Of a stretch of 64,000 nt of DNA, positions 23,356 through 34,589 are shown in pieces. The stretch covers positions 151,956,074-152,020,073 of the forward strand of contig CM068369.1 of the NCBI GenBank assembly GCA_034769895.1, written 5' to 3'. The first letter of the stretch is position 1. Each line of letters starts with the position of its first letter. The stretch is from Magicicada septendecula. Its lineage: Eukaryota; Arthropoda; Insecta; Hemiptera; Cicadidae. A model generated the notes under the pieces. The model was not told the origin of the DNA. It did not search any database and was given only the letters and a program-made list of their open reading frames with translations. A program made the translations under genes and the position numbers.

Positions 23356-24999
23356 AAATAGTATGAAAGAAACACCGTTATAAAACCTATTATTAAATAC
23401 CATCAACCCCAAACCCATAGAGACAATTAAAAAGAAAGTATAACATCCCAAAATCCTATAAAAATGTAATTATTAAGAAATCAAAAGTGTTGTCTAGTAT
23501 AATAAGAAGTGAACCAACTAAACCTATTGTGTGATAAAGAAAATAAACAAGTCTTAACAGTCCATGATTACTAAAGGTCTGGTCTGAGATAATAAGACTC
23601 AAAATATCAGAACCACTAGTGAAAGTGAACTTGTGCAAGTGTTTTTGGAAATATAATAAACTTAAAGTTAGTGATACTATGACTTATCAATATGCTATAT
23701 AACAACTTTTATATTCAATAATACACATCATCATAAAATAATAAAATGGAAGATTTCCAATATTTTATTATTTTAATGTAACTCTGTTATTACAAGACAT
23801 TTGTAAAAATGATAATAACTAGAGTATGGGTGGACATGTTTACTGATGAAGGGGATAATAGATAATAATGGTTTAGACCAGAAAGGACTGGCATTAATTT
23901 ATATTCATAGGTTTAAATTGTTTAAAATGGCTATTTGTTCACAGCCATGAACTCAATAGGTTTATAAGTATTTTTAGTAAATAAGATTTATATGTGTTTA
24001 CAATGAATTATGTTTGCCAAATAACAGCATACATACCATTAATAATGTTTCAGTAGGTATGCTGTATTAATTCAAAAAGAATTAAATGTATGTTTTCAAA
24101 CCATGTCAGCAATATGTTCAATTGTACAGAATGCTAAATATTGTTCAATATTATTTTTTATATAACAGTAGTATTAATCAAATACTACACCTCACAATGG
24201 GTTTGTAAAACGTTTTATTTTCATGTAATAATAACTATGTAAAGTCAGAGGAGGAGTAGGATTAAATTTATTTGAGAAAGACAGAAATGTAAAATTCTAA
24301 ACTCTAGGCCATGTGGTGAATTCACAGAAGCCATATAAACCAGTTAATTCACTTATAATTCCTGTAAACTAGCAAGATTTAGGTAAGGTAAATCAGTTAA
24401 CCACTACTGTGAATGATCCTATGAGTTAAAGTGATAATAAGGAAATATACCTTAAAATATTGTAAATTTTCAAAATATATAAATTAATTAATTTTAAAGA
24501 GCAATGTAAAATTCAGAGATTAACATAAAAAACCAGTTCAAAGGTTCAATTTATATGTATTTAAGGAAAGGAAAAGAAATGTGACTAATTAAAATTTATT
24601 ATAATAGTATTAATAACAATTAAAATGGCAGAAAAATTATATGAAGGCGGAAACCAATTTTTGAGCCTAGATTTCTAAAAAGAGAGAAATTTGGTAATTT
24701 CCACAAAATGTCAACAGATATGGACTATAATATATCAATTTAAAAGGAATGAGATGACTAAACCAATGATAAGGTTCATAATTCATGAAAGTGATGAATA
24801 AAATAAATAAATTCCATATATAATGTAATTTTGTATCATGTGTATGGGAAATCGAAATATTTTAACAATACTTTTTTAAAGATTAACTGGGCCAGATTTT
24901 GACTAACATGAAGGAAGTTAGAGTAGTCTTTTGTTGAATATCAAGCTGAATAGTTGTGTGAAAAAACGTTCCTTATAGATATAGTTTATAAGTGAGTGA

Positions 25000-26575
25000 A
25001 ACGTGTAAATGTGAAGTATAGTTTATCGTACTTATTAGTTTTTTTATAAACCAATATTATACATAATACTTTCCTTTAAGTATTAGTATCCACTTATTTT
25101 TTAACTTTAAATACTTATTCTTCTATTTAAATACAATTTCACTTCATTCTTCTTTTTTGTTAGGTCACTCTACTACATAACCTCACTTCAGTTCAATGCC
25201 ATAACCACTTTTTATATCTTCGAGTTGTATGGAGGTTTAACGTTTTCTGTTCGGAATCCAATAATGAACTAATTATTTTTCATTTAAATTTTGGGTTGTT
25301 AAGATACAAAAGTGTAAAATTCCCATTGGTGGAAATTTTGTAACATTTTTAGACATGGCTACTGTTTTTGATACAAAAATTAACAAATTTCTTAAAATTA
25401 GTATAACCTTCTTATACTACCTTTAATATTAAAGATAATAACACCATTGAATTGCTTTTTTGACGTAGATTAATTTGAAACCAAACTTGAATGGTTTCTG
25501 TCCAGTCATTCCAAAGTTACTAATTTAACAATTTTGCTTTCTATTATAAATTAATTTAAAACTAATTCTTTTGCACACATTTTGCTTCTCTGAGATTATA
25601 CAATCAAATCTGAGATAACATACATTGTGCCCTTAATTAATATTGTTTTAACATCAAATTTTTCAAATTTCAGTTTTCTATTATAGGCTTTCTATGGCCT
25701 AGTGTATCTGATTCTAATTACACATTTATTATTACAAATTCTTTTAGTTTTGTGAACATTACACATTTCGAACATAATAACAATGAATAAAATTAATTAA
25801 CTCTAAACATTTAATGATCCTTAATTATTTCAAAACATAGTTTCACCCCTTTTTAGCATTCTAAGTAAATGCTAGTCCATAATACATAACATATATTTCT
25901 TGTCATACAAGTAATTATTCATAATCCCCTTTTTACCTTTACATACCACTTTTAATACAAACAACTACAATTATTCTCTTAACTATTATATACCTACACT
26001 AAACTATGTACATTTGTTTTACCTATTACTCTTGTGTAGGCTTTCTCTATTCTAGTCTTTGGTATTACTCACTATCTGTTAGTTAGTACAATGTTTATAG
26101 TTTCTAAACACCATAAAGTTCAAGTACTACCATTGTTCACATTACTCTCATTCTATTTAAAACTAGTCATATTTCCTAAATAATTTCATTAGTCATTCTA
26201 CCTTTATTAGGTAATAGTCCTATTCTGTTGATATTCTATTTGCTTTATTTTCTCTATCATTTCTTATTTTCACATCTAGGTCTCTATTATATCTCTCTAG
26301 TGATCAATAGTCCATTTAGGTTTTTGCTATTAGGCTATTGCTTAACTATTCCTAATTCATACATTTTTTTTCATTGTCCAAGAGTTTCTTAAAACTGGTT
26401 TTTACATTTTAATAATCTTATCATACTCTCTACTGGTACTACTGTTACAGTTTTTTATTTATTTTTAGTTCATTACTTACTTAATATCTCTATAGTTTTG
26501 TACTTCATTTTAGTATTACAAGACTAGTATTATGTTATGATGGGGATTTTTGGGGTTGAAGAAACATCATGTTAC

Positions 26576-26576
<1 letters not shown>
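25000..26576 (-). repeat. Inverted diverged copy of the 4.0-5.8 kb repeat
   Basis: On the minus strand this block runs collinear with 4016-5800: TGTAACATGATGTTTC at the start, then AATGAAGTACAAAAC, later AATTCCCATTGG (about 25320; 5390 in the other copy). Divergence is high and gaps are frequent. It forms the right part of the putative 22776-26576 unit. Confidence 0.55.

Positions 26577-26611
<35 letters not shown>
26577..26611. repeat. (TA)n microsatellite
   Basis: About 16 TA/AT units immediately right of the 26576 terminus. Confidence 0.97.
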
Positions 26612-26617
<6 letters not shown>

Positions 26618-26629
26618 GGTTGCTACAGC

Positions 26630-26880
26630 TAGTGCCGTCTCCCTTCCTTCAACCTGGCTTTCCAATTCTCCCGATGTTCCCATTGTCCTTCCTCAAGTCC
26701 TATACGTTGCATAGATTCATGGACTTCGTCCCTCCAAGATCTTCTTGGTCTTCCCCTTTTTCTCCTTCCTAATGGACTCCATTCCATCACTTTGTTGATC
26801 CACCTATTTTGGGCTCTCCGGACATGACCGTATCACACCAATCTTTTTTCTTTGATGTAGTCAGTTACACTTCTTTCCAT
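26630..26880 (-). pseudogene. Non-LTR retrotransposon C-terminal tail
   Basis: Minus-strand translation gives IKEKRLVWYGHVRRAQNRWI, then MEWSPLGRRKRGRPRRSWRD and EHRENWKARLKEGRR. This is the zinc-finger-like and basic tail that ends many insect LINE reverse transcriptases (the LxWxGHVxR...GRRxRGRPRxxWxD pattern). Only the last 80 or so codons remain, as expected of 5' truncation during target-primed reverse transcription. Confidence 0.78.
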
Positions 26881-26920
26881 TTCCGTTTCTTTCTTCTTCT
26901 GATCTAACTTTCCTTCTGTG

Positions 26921-27190
26921 TATTATTCACATGATACAATGGGTAGGTCACTTAGACCAGGTGGATGATCAGTGTATGCCAAAGAAAATATTGAGGGCGC
27001 AAGTCTGTTAAAGCAGAAAGAGGGGCCGATCTAGGATAAGATGGTTGGATGATGAGCTAGAAGATTTGATGTGAGGAATTACACTGAGATGGCAATGGAT
27101 AGGAGACATTATTGAAGATTGGCATTGAAAGCCAGGCCTCACGTTGGGCTGTAGTGCTAAAGAAGAGGAAGAAGTATTATTCACATGATA
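26921..27190 (+). mobile_element. 5'-truncated non-LTR insertion with 16-bp target-site duplication
   Basis: TATTATTCACATGATA occurs at 26921-26936 and again at 27175-27190. Between them the plus strand encodes a LINE tail: QWVGHLDQVDDQCMPKK, RKRGRSRIRWLDDELED and a stop, followed by a purine-rich 3' end (GAAGAGGAAGAAG). Perfect direct repeats of this length on both sides of a LINE tail are the mark of target-primed reverse transcription. The protein fragment has two in-frame stops, so the insertion is not very young even though the flanks are intact. Confidence 0.85.
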
Positions 27191-27205
27191 ATTAGAATGC
27201 AAATA

Positions 27206-27828
27206 CACTACACTTTCATTTATCCAGAATTGATGGGACCGGACCCTTTCCAGATAAACGAAATTCCGGATAAACCAAACTAATGGCGAAAATGCTGGTA
27301 TTAGCGATGTTTACCTACAGCTATACAGAAAAGTTGTGTTTTCTTATTTTGAAGACTTTATTCAAACTGTAATAGCCTACTGTACTGTATTGTATGAGTA
27401 AATCTTAAGAAAAACAAAATCTATTTCAGAATATTATACTGTATAAACAAGAAAAAATGTATTTAGCATTAGACACTATACATACATTATATTAAATTCA
27501 ATACAGTACAGTAGTAGCATTTCTAAAAATTACCAAGTTTAATTTAGTGAGAAGAAACAATAATAAACATGCGTACATGAATTATCAAAGTATTATTGAT
27601 ACTTATTAATAATAGTAATAATAGCACTGTATTATTTTTACCCTTGCAGTTTAGATTAATTATGTTTATGTTGATGAGCTCTGAATGGGTATAACATTGA
27701 ATTTATAACAAAACAGATTGTTTTTAGTACAAATCGTATCTTAAAATTCACCGGTAAAGTCGTTAAAAAAATTATTTTGGAAACTTATTCCGAATAAGCT
27801 GGAATTCTGGATAAACGAGAGTGTAGTG
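27206..27828. mobile_element. TA-flanked MITE with pogo-like ends
   Basis: The left end CACTACACTTTCATTTATCC and, inverted from 27828, CACTACACTCTCGTTTATCC match at all but two of 20 positions. TA flanks both sides (27204-27205, 27829-27830). CCGGATAA-type motifs recur just inside. At 623 bp with no ORF it is a non-autonomous element; TTTATCCAGAAT-type ends suggest the Tigger/pogo group. Confidence 0.82.
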
Positions 27829-27839
27829 TACATTAAACT

Positions 27840-28820
27840 ATATTTTTTTTTTTGTATAAATTGAAGTAAAGGAAGTGCATGGGTTGATGATAATTATCGT
27901 CAGATCTAAACACGGTGCAATGTAGTTATCACAGTAGGTAATTATGTAATGGATTATACTGATAAAGGAAGACTTACTCATGTTTGCTTAGTCACAGAAG
28001 ACCTATAAGTGTATTATTAATCCTGTTTCATGTTCCTGTTGTTTGGTGAACCTTATTGCATTGTAGTGTTCCATGTATGCATTAGCTTGCTCTGGTTAGT
28101 AGACGCTTGTAATTGCATTTGTTTTGCTGAGGTGCTGCATCCAATTACAGGCAAATCGTGGCAGTGTAGGTGAAAAGGGGAAGTGATGGGAAAACCCGAT
28201 TACAGCAACTGCTGTCAGACTGTATCTTTTACTCATCCTCAGACACCAGGCTCTGCTTATACTATTTGGTTATTGTTAGTCATATATGACCAAAGGCCAT
28301 CAGTTTCAAGTTTTTCTTTTTTATAATCAATTGTTTATCATTCTTAGATATTAATCAAATAGTGCATTCTTGTACACATGTAAGACACTATAGACATTGT
28401 ACACTGCAGACACAGTTGATTGGAAGTAGATAGTTGGACTTAGGTCAGAAGAGGCTTCACACTTCGTGAAGTGAAAAAAGACAACTCTTCTAAATTTACT
28501 GGCAAATACAATGTTGTTCTCTAAATAATAAATTACAATAGTGGTATAGATCATATGATAAGAGAGAGAGAGAATTTTTATTATTCACATACAAAAGTTT
28601 ATAATTCTAGTTGATCACCACTTAGAATCATCATTCTCATGATGCACAGAGGTCAAACTGTTTTTTTTACTATAAAATTACAGTTGACTGTATATAATTT
28701 ATAGTATTAAATTATCTCTCACAGTTGGCTTTTTAAAACAGTACTTAGTTGTTGAGTGGTAAAACATTCTTTTTTGAACAAATAAATAAAAATTTTGTAT
28801 ACTACTAATGTAATACAATA
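27840..28820. other. Noncoding interval
   Basis: Contains a short GA run at 28559-28573. No other feature was recognised. Confidence 0.5.
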
Positions 28821-28822
28821 TT

Positions 28823-31394
28823 AAAATATCGGTATGGAGAACCATACATGACTTCCATATTCTAAGATTTATATTTAAAATCATTTTCAGCCAAACAGCC
28901 AGGCTGTGTCTTACCTGCCTTTTTATTGCTGTATTAAATGAAAAATATTATATTACATTAAAATGAAAAAATTATAATTTTATTGCCTGGCAACAAAATT
29001 ATTTTATATTTAACAATTACCATTGTTTCAAAAAGTTTAAATAAATTTTCAAGTACTTTACTCTTGTTAAAACGTAAAAGGTTGCAGGTAAACTACCCCT
29101 TCCTCTTAACCGATCTTCACCAAAATTGAAAGTCATTGAGACCTCTACAATTCAGGGACGTATGCAAAACATTATTTGATTCTGTTTGAATTTGCGGCTG
29201 TTATCGTTTGCCATAGAAAATACGCTTGATAAAAAAACGTTGCAGGTAAACTACCCCTTCCCCTTAACCGATCTTCACCAAAAACAATAGGTCTTGAGTA
29301 CTCTGCAAATCAGGGCTGTATGCAAAACATTATTTGATTCTGTTTGAATTTGCGGCTGTTATCGTTTGCCATAGAAAATACCCTTGTTAAAAAAACGTTG
29401 CAGGTAAACTACCCCTTTCCCTCAACCGATCTTCACCAAAAACAACCGGTCTTGAGAACTCTACAATATAGGGCTGTATGCAAATAATCTTTTGATTCTG
29501 TTTGAATTTGCGGCTGTTATCGTTTGCCATAGGAAATACCCTTGTTAAAACATAAAACGTTACAGGTAAACTACCCCTTTCCCTTAACCGATCTTCACCA
29601 AAATCAACAGATCTTGAGAACTCTACAATTCAGGGCTGTATGCGAAACATTATTTGAATCTGTTTGAATTTGCGGCTGTTATCGTTTGCCAAACAAACAA
29701 AATTACCCTTGCTAAAAAAAAACCGTTGCAGGTAAACTACCCCTTTCCCTCAACCGATCATCACCAAAAACAATAGGTCGCGAGTACTCTGCAAATCAGG
29801 GCTGTATGCAAAAAATTATTTGATTCTGTTTGAATTTGCGGCAGTTATCGTTTGCCATAGAAAAAAAATCTACAGACAGACAGACAGACACACAGACACT
29901 TTTCGGAAAACGACTTTTTTTCATGTTTTGAGTGTAGTAGAATCAGAATCTGCAATAATCTCGAACACGATTTTTTTTGCCATCACCATACTTCCATTCC
30001 TTAAGGAATATGGAAGTAAAATATCGGTATGGAGAACCATACATGACTTCCATATTCTAAGATTTATATTTAAAATCATTTTCAGCCAAACAGCCAGGCT
30101 GTGTCTTACCTGCCTTTTTATTACTGTATTAAATGAAAAATATTATAATACATTAAAATGAAAAAATTATAATTTTATTGCCTGGCAACAAAATTATTTT
30201 ATTTTTAACAATTACCATTGTTTCAAAAAGTTTAAATAAATTTTCAAGTACTTTACTCTTGTTAAAACGTAAAAGGTTGCAGGTAAACTACCCCTTCCCC
30301 TTAACCGATCTTCACCAAAATCGAAAGCCATTGAGACCTCTGCAATTCAGGGACGTATGCAAAACATTATTTGATTCTGTTTGCATTTGCGGCTGTTATC
30401 GTTTGCCATAGAAAATACGCTTGATAAAAAAACGTTGCTGGTAAACTACCCCTTCTCCTTAACCGATCTTCACCAAAAACAGTAGGTCTTGAGTACTCTA
30501 CAAATCAGGGCTGTATGCAAAACATTATTTGATTCTGTTTGAATTTGCGGCTGTTATCGTTTGCCATAGAAAATACCCTTGTTAAAAAAACGTTGCAGGT
30601 AAACTACCCCTTTCCCTCAACCGATCTTCACCAAAAACAATAGGTCTTGATAACTCTACAATTTAGGGCTGTATGCAAATAATCTTTTGATTCTGTTTGA
30701 ATTTGCGGCTGTTATCGTTTGCCATAGGAAATACCCTTGTTAAAACATAAAACGTTACAGGTAAACTACCCCTTTCCCTCAACCGAACTTCACCAAAAAC
30801 AATAGGTCTTGAGAACTCTACAATTTAGGGCTGTATGCAAATAATCTTTTGATTCTGTTTGAATTTGCGGCTGTTATCGTTTGCCATAGGAAATACCCAT
30901 GTTAAAACATAAAACGTTACAGGTAAACTACCCCTTTCCCTTAACCGATCTTCACCAAAATCACCAGATCTTGAGAACTATACAATTCAGGGCTGTATGC
31001 GAAACATTATTTGAATCTGTTTGAATTTGCGGCTGTTATCGTTTGCCAAACAAACAAAATTACCCTTGCTAAAAAAAAACCGTTGCAGGTAAACTACCCC
31101 TTTCCCTCAACCGATCTTCACCAAAAACAATAGGTCGCGAGTACTCTGCAAATCAGGGCTGTATGCAAAAAATTATTTGATTCTGTTTGAATTTGCGGCA
31201 GTTATCGTTTGCCATAGAAAAAAAATCTACAGACAGACAGACAGACACACAGACAGACACACACACAGACACTTTTCGGAAAACGACTTTTTTTCATGTT
31301 TTGAGTGTAGTAGAATCAGAATCTGCAATAATCTCGAACACGATTTTTTTTGCCATCACCATACTTCCATTCCTTAAGGAATATGGAAGTAAAA
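28823..31394 (+). repeat. Duplicated array of 158-166 bp monomers
   Basis: Two blocks (28823-30017 and 30018-31394) share the same plan. Each opens with AAAATATCGGTATGGAGAAC, then about 250 bp of unique lead, then monomers starting GTTGCAGGTAAACTACCCC, then an (ACAG)n tract, then TTTTCGGAAAACGAC and a short palindrome ending GGAATATGGAAGTAAAA. Monomer starts are 29081, 29239, 29397, 29559 and 29725 in block 1, and 30276, 30434, 30592, 30754, 30916 and 31082 in block 2. Block 2 has one monomer more, a 162-bp duplication. Monomers are 85-95% alike by eye. Open frames spanning the ACAG tract do not match any protein I know. Confidence 0.93.
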
Positions 31395-32660
31395 GAATCA
31401 AATGTCCATTCTGAAGATTTCACTTGATATTTGTTTTTTTTTCTTGACAATGTTCTTTTTATAGGTATAAACAAAAAACATGTCAACAAAATTATGTGAT
31501 ATATTAACTTTATGAATATATAGAAATTGAATTACTTTATTTAAAGTGAATGGTTTTAAACTTATTGATAACTTGATTTTTGTCGTATGACACCAAACGT
31601 TTAGAAATAGTTAACCTGGACTGTTGAATGTAATCAAGTTCTGTGTTACAGAAGATAACAAAATCTGTTAAGTGATTACAAATGTAATTTAAAATTTCTT
31701 GTTTGAATTAATTCAGCACTTAATATTTAAATAATTTTATTTAATCCTTTTATCTTCACGAATATTTTCCTATCCCGAAACCAAAAGTAAAAATAACAAG
31801 TTTCGTAGTCTAAATAGTTTTAGATAGTGAATCATTTGCAATAATTAAAATTAATCACTTGTTGCTGTTGTGACAAACTCAATGTTTTATTTACTGAATT
31901 AAGTTACTGAATTAAATGGTATAAATACATCTAATTTGCAAAGAGAAAATATTGTTTTAACAATTTTGTCTTTTATTCTTTTGTTAGAAAATAACTTTGG
32001 ACTATCTAATTTAAGAAGCAATATAAAACGAATGTTAGCCATGCATAAATATTGCAATAATTTAACAAAATAATGAAAAAGAAGAATAAAATGTTGAGTA
32101 TTATGCAGTATAATCGCAAAAACATACTGATTTGGGTTTGGCATTTCATTGTGTTCTTGACTTTGAAAAAGCATCATAATATGCATGTCCTTTTCTGTAA
32201 ATGTAAATTGAATTCTTAAAAATTTTATGTCTGATTCTATGATGTCTATATTCTGATTCTGATTCTATATTATGTCTATTCTGTCTGATTTATGTTATTT
32301 TTTATTAGTTTTAAAAATTCTAAAAAATGTGTTTTAACAAATAAATTGGATTTTAATGAAACGTTCAGATTAGAGGACAATTTGTTTATAAAATAATTAT
32401 TTTTCTTTCTGTAGTCTATAATTCCTACACTCAGCCTATCACTAGTAATAAAAATCATTTCATGGTAGATATTTTGCTTCACAAAAGCTGAGAAATTAAC
32501 AAAGCTTCAAGTGCTATGGTTTCTGTTGGAAAACCAACAAAGTTGTAGATTTTAGATATTAGCGTAACATTTTTTAATAACATTAAAATGTTTTTCCATT
32601 TATTAATACTGTTACTAATTGCCAGGAGAAGGGTAAATCCATTTAAGCATAAAGTGTAAG
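31395..32660. other. Noncoding AT-rich interval
   Basis: Short CTGATTCTAT-type repeats near 32225-32290. No coding segment was recognised. Confidence 0.5.
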
Positions 32661-32724
32661 ACTCCTATCTCAAGTGGACTACCCATTAAAACCCCTCCTC
32701 CTTTGAGGAGGTTTTAGTCTGGGA

Positions 32725-32865
32725 CTTTTTATCATGCTACTTCAGACTAGGCCATTTTGCTGTGCCAAATGGGGTCACATCTACATTGATATACTGTATA
32801 GACATTCTGAGTCTCCTGAAGGGTGCCCTCTGTGTACTAATACTAGTACAAATAATGATAATAGG
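32725..32865 (+). pseudogene. Possible retrotransposon RNase H-end fragment
   Basis: One frame reads GHIYIDILYRHSESPEGCPLC, close in style to the GHx..LYR....SPxCPLC motif after the RNase H domain of some non-LTR elements; FRLGHF appears just upstream in another frame. The match is short and the surrounding sequence is not coding, so chance cannot be excluded. Confidence 0.3.
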
Positions 32866-33084
32866 AATAAGATTGTAATTAGTAAGAGTAAGTTTTATGG
32901 GAATAATGTGGACTACTTCCAAAATTATGACATTGCAGATTGCAAATTGCCACCTTGTAAATAAATTAGAAGCTCTCTGTGTGACATAACTATTATACAT
33001 GCACATAGATGGAATCTTACATATATGAGCAAAAATAAGTATGTATTTCAATAATGATCATCATCATAGTTTGGCTGTGTAACA

Positions 33085-33235
33085 GCATAGTTTGCTAAAT
33101 AATTGAGAAAGTTTTGAAGAGAGTGCAGAAACCACAGCCAAGTCAGAGTTTCTGTGTGCCATCGTTGCATCCAGTCTCTCTGTGACTTTACACTTTGCTC
33201 AACCACATGTGCAGTTCTAAGTGTCCTACAGCCCG
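33085..33235. repeat. Diverged dispersed repeat, relative at 54.98-55.13 kb
   Basis: AATAATTGAGAAAGTT followed by a GCAGAAACCACAGCCAAG-type stretch parallels AATAATTGATGAAGTT and ACGGAACCGCAGCCAGGA near 54990. Similarity runs for about 130 bp with gaps. The family is unknown. Confidence 0.35.
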
Positions 33236-33249
33236 GCATGTTTACCGTA

Positions 33250-34070
33250 CCCCCAGCGTGTGATGCCCTTTATAACTATTCTGTTGTTACTTGAACTTTG
33301 TAGGCAGTATTAAATGGAACAAATTGTTTTTTTTTATATCATTGGATATGTTGTCTGTGATGCATTTTTCTCTTTGTTTTTGTGGTATTTGTTTATGTAT
33401 AACTATTGTACGGTAATAGTAAGACTGATTTGCAAGATTTTTGTTTATAAAACCTGTTATAATAAAAATTAGGATAAAATTAATTGCATGATATTATTAA
33501 CATGCATCATTTGGCAAGTAATTCATTGTGGGTTTAATCGCATGTTAGAATTATGAGATGAACAACTGTTTTGAGCTCACTGTTATAACAGTGAAGATGA
33601 ATCACATAATCCCAGTATGTATATAGGTGGCGAGAGTGAGAGAGAGAGAGCAAACAAATAGGAAGATACTAAGTGAACATATGTGCGTTTAGTGGACAAT
33701 ATATTAATAATTTTATCTTTCAACAAGTTTTTCTGAAAGTGTCAAAGGTTATTAAGATACATGATTCAAATCTGTTCAGTAAATCTTACCACTTTATCTT
33801 GAATGAAAATATTCATAACATGGAACGTATGTTTGGTTGTTCCATAAAAACTTACATATTAATTTGTACAATATTGATATCTGATATAAAAAGATCACTG
33901 TGATTCTTCGTCAGCAATATGTATGTTTTATGAATTAAGGAAGTAATTCTTTCTTTTATCTTCACACAAATTTATGAATATAAATTTATTTAAATATAAT
34001 TAATTCACTACCGGTACTGACTCAGAACACAAAGTTTTTTATGGGTAAAAAACATAAAAGTTGTACCTTA
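33250..34070. other. Noncoding interval
   Basis: AT-rich with a short GA run at 33640-33650. Nothing else was recognised. Confidence 0.5.
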
Positions 34071-34077
34071 TAGCTGA

Positions 34078-34575
34078 ACATTTGTATGTTAGTGTTATGA
34101 ATTTGTTGTTTCTGTCTTTGTCTGTTGTTTGTTTTGTGTTTTGTCTAGGAGTGTATTGACTATTGTTCTGTCATGTCCGTTGGATTCTGCTAGACATTTG
34201 ATCGTGTTTAGTTCGTCTTTGTAGTCTTTTTCTTCTAGCGGGATGTTGTTAAGTCTATGTATCATAGTTTTGAAGGCAGCTAGTTTGTGTTGTACTGGGC
34301 GATTGGAGGAGTTGTGTATTAGTGTGTCAGTTGTAGTCGGTTTTCTGTATATATTGTATTTATGCCTGTGTTCAAATTTTGTGATGGAGAGGTCTAAGAA
34401 GTTTATGGTATTGTTGTGTTCGTATTCAGCAGTAAAGGGGTTACGTTTTTGTGTATTTTGTTTATGTGCGTTAGTAACTGTTCACTTTGTCTTTTGTTTC
34501 CCCTGTATAGTATTAGCATGTCATCAACGTATCTGTGCCAATATAGTATTCTATGTGAGTGTCTGTCATTTTTTG
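34078..34575 (-). pseudogene. Penelope-like reverse transcriptase fragment
   Basis: Minus strand: YWHRYVDDMLILYRGNKRQ (about 34540-34485) holds the catalytic YVDD box. After a one-base frameshift near 34435 the frame continues EYEHNNTINFLDLSITKF, YNIYRKPTTTDTLIHNSSNR, VQHKLAAFKTMIHRLNNIPL and NGHDRTIVNTLLDKTQNK. This is the RT palm and thumb region of Penelope-like elements, with the same order as in the 19.7-22.7 kb element (INFLDL/INYLEI, IYRKPT). The upstream RT motifs, the endonuclease and the 3' end are all missing. It belongs to a different subfamily from the 20 kb copy, judging by sequence. Confidence 0.85.
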
Positions 34576-34589
34576 TGAGGATTCTTGTT

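Larger units (their letters stand above)
22776..26576. mobile_element. Putative 3.8-kb noncoding element with matching ends
   Basis: The left end reads TGTAGCGTGACAG. The right end, inverted from 26576, reads TGTAACATGATGT. Both abut (TA)n blocks, as if one TA tract had been split by an insertion. No coding region is present. Terminal TG...CA would suit a large solo LTR; short inverted termini would also suit a non-autonomous DNA element. The right 1.5 kb is the inverted relative of 4016-5800. Internal features seen: a GA-rich stretch at 23210-23360 and otherwise AT-rich sequence. Confidence 0.4.

Noticed and set aside
23107-23451. Ser/Leu-rich minus-strand frames that look like membrane proteins
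   Set aside because: They arise from the purine-rich GAAGAA tract on the plus strand.
28823-31394. CRISPR-like array
   Set aside because: Units are 158-166 bp and similar throughout, with no short repeat plus unique spacer pattern, in a eukaryotic context.
29820-31414. 113- and 75-codon frames containing a TDRQTD run
   Set aside because: They cross the ACAG repeat and occur identically in both duplicated blocks; no family resemblance.
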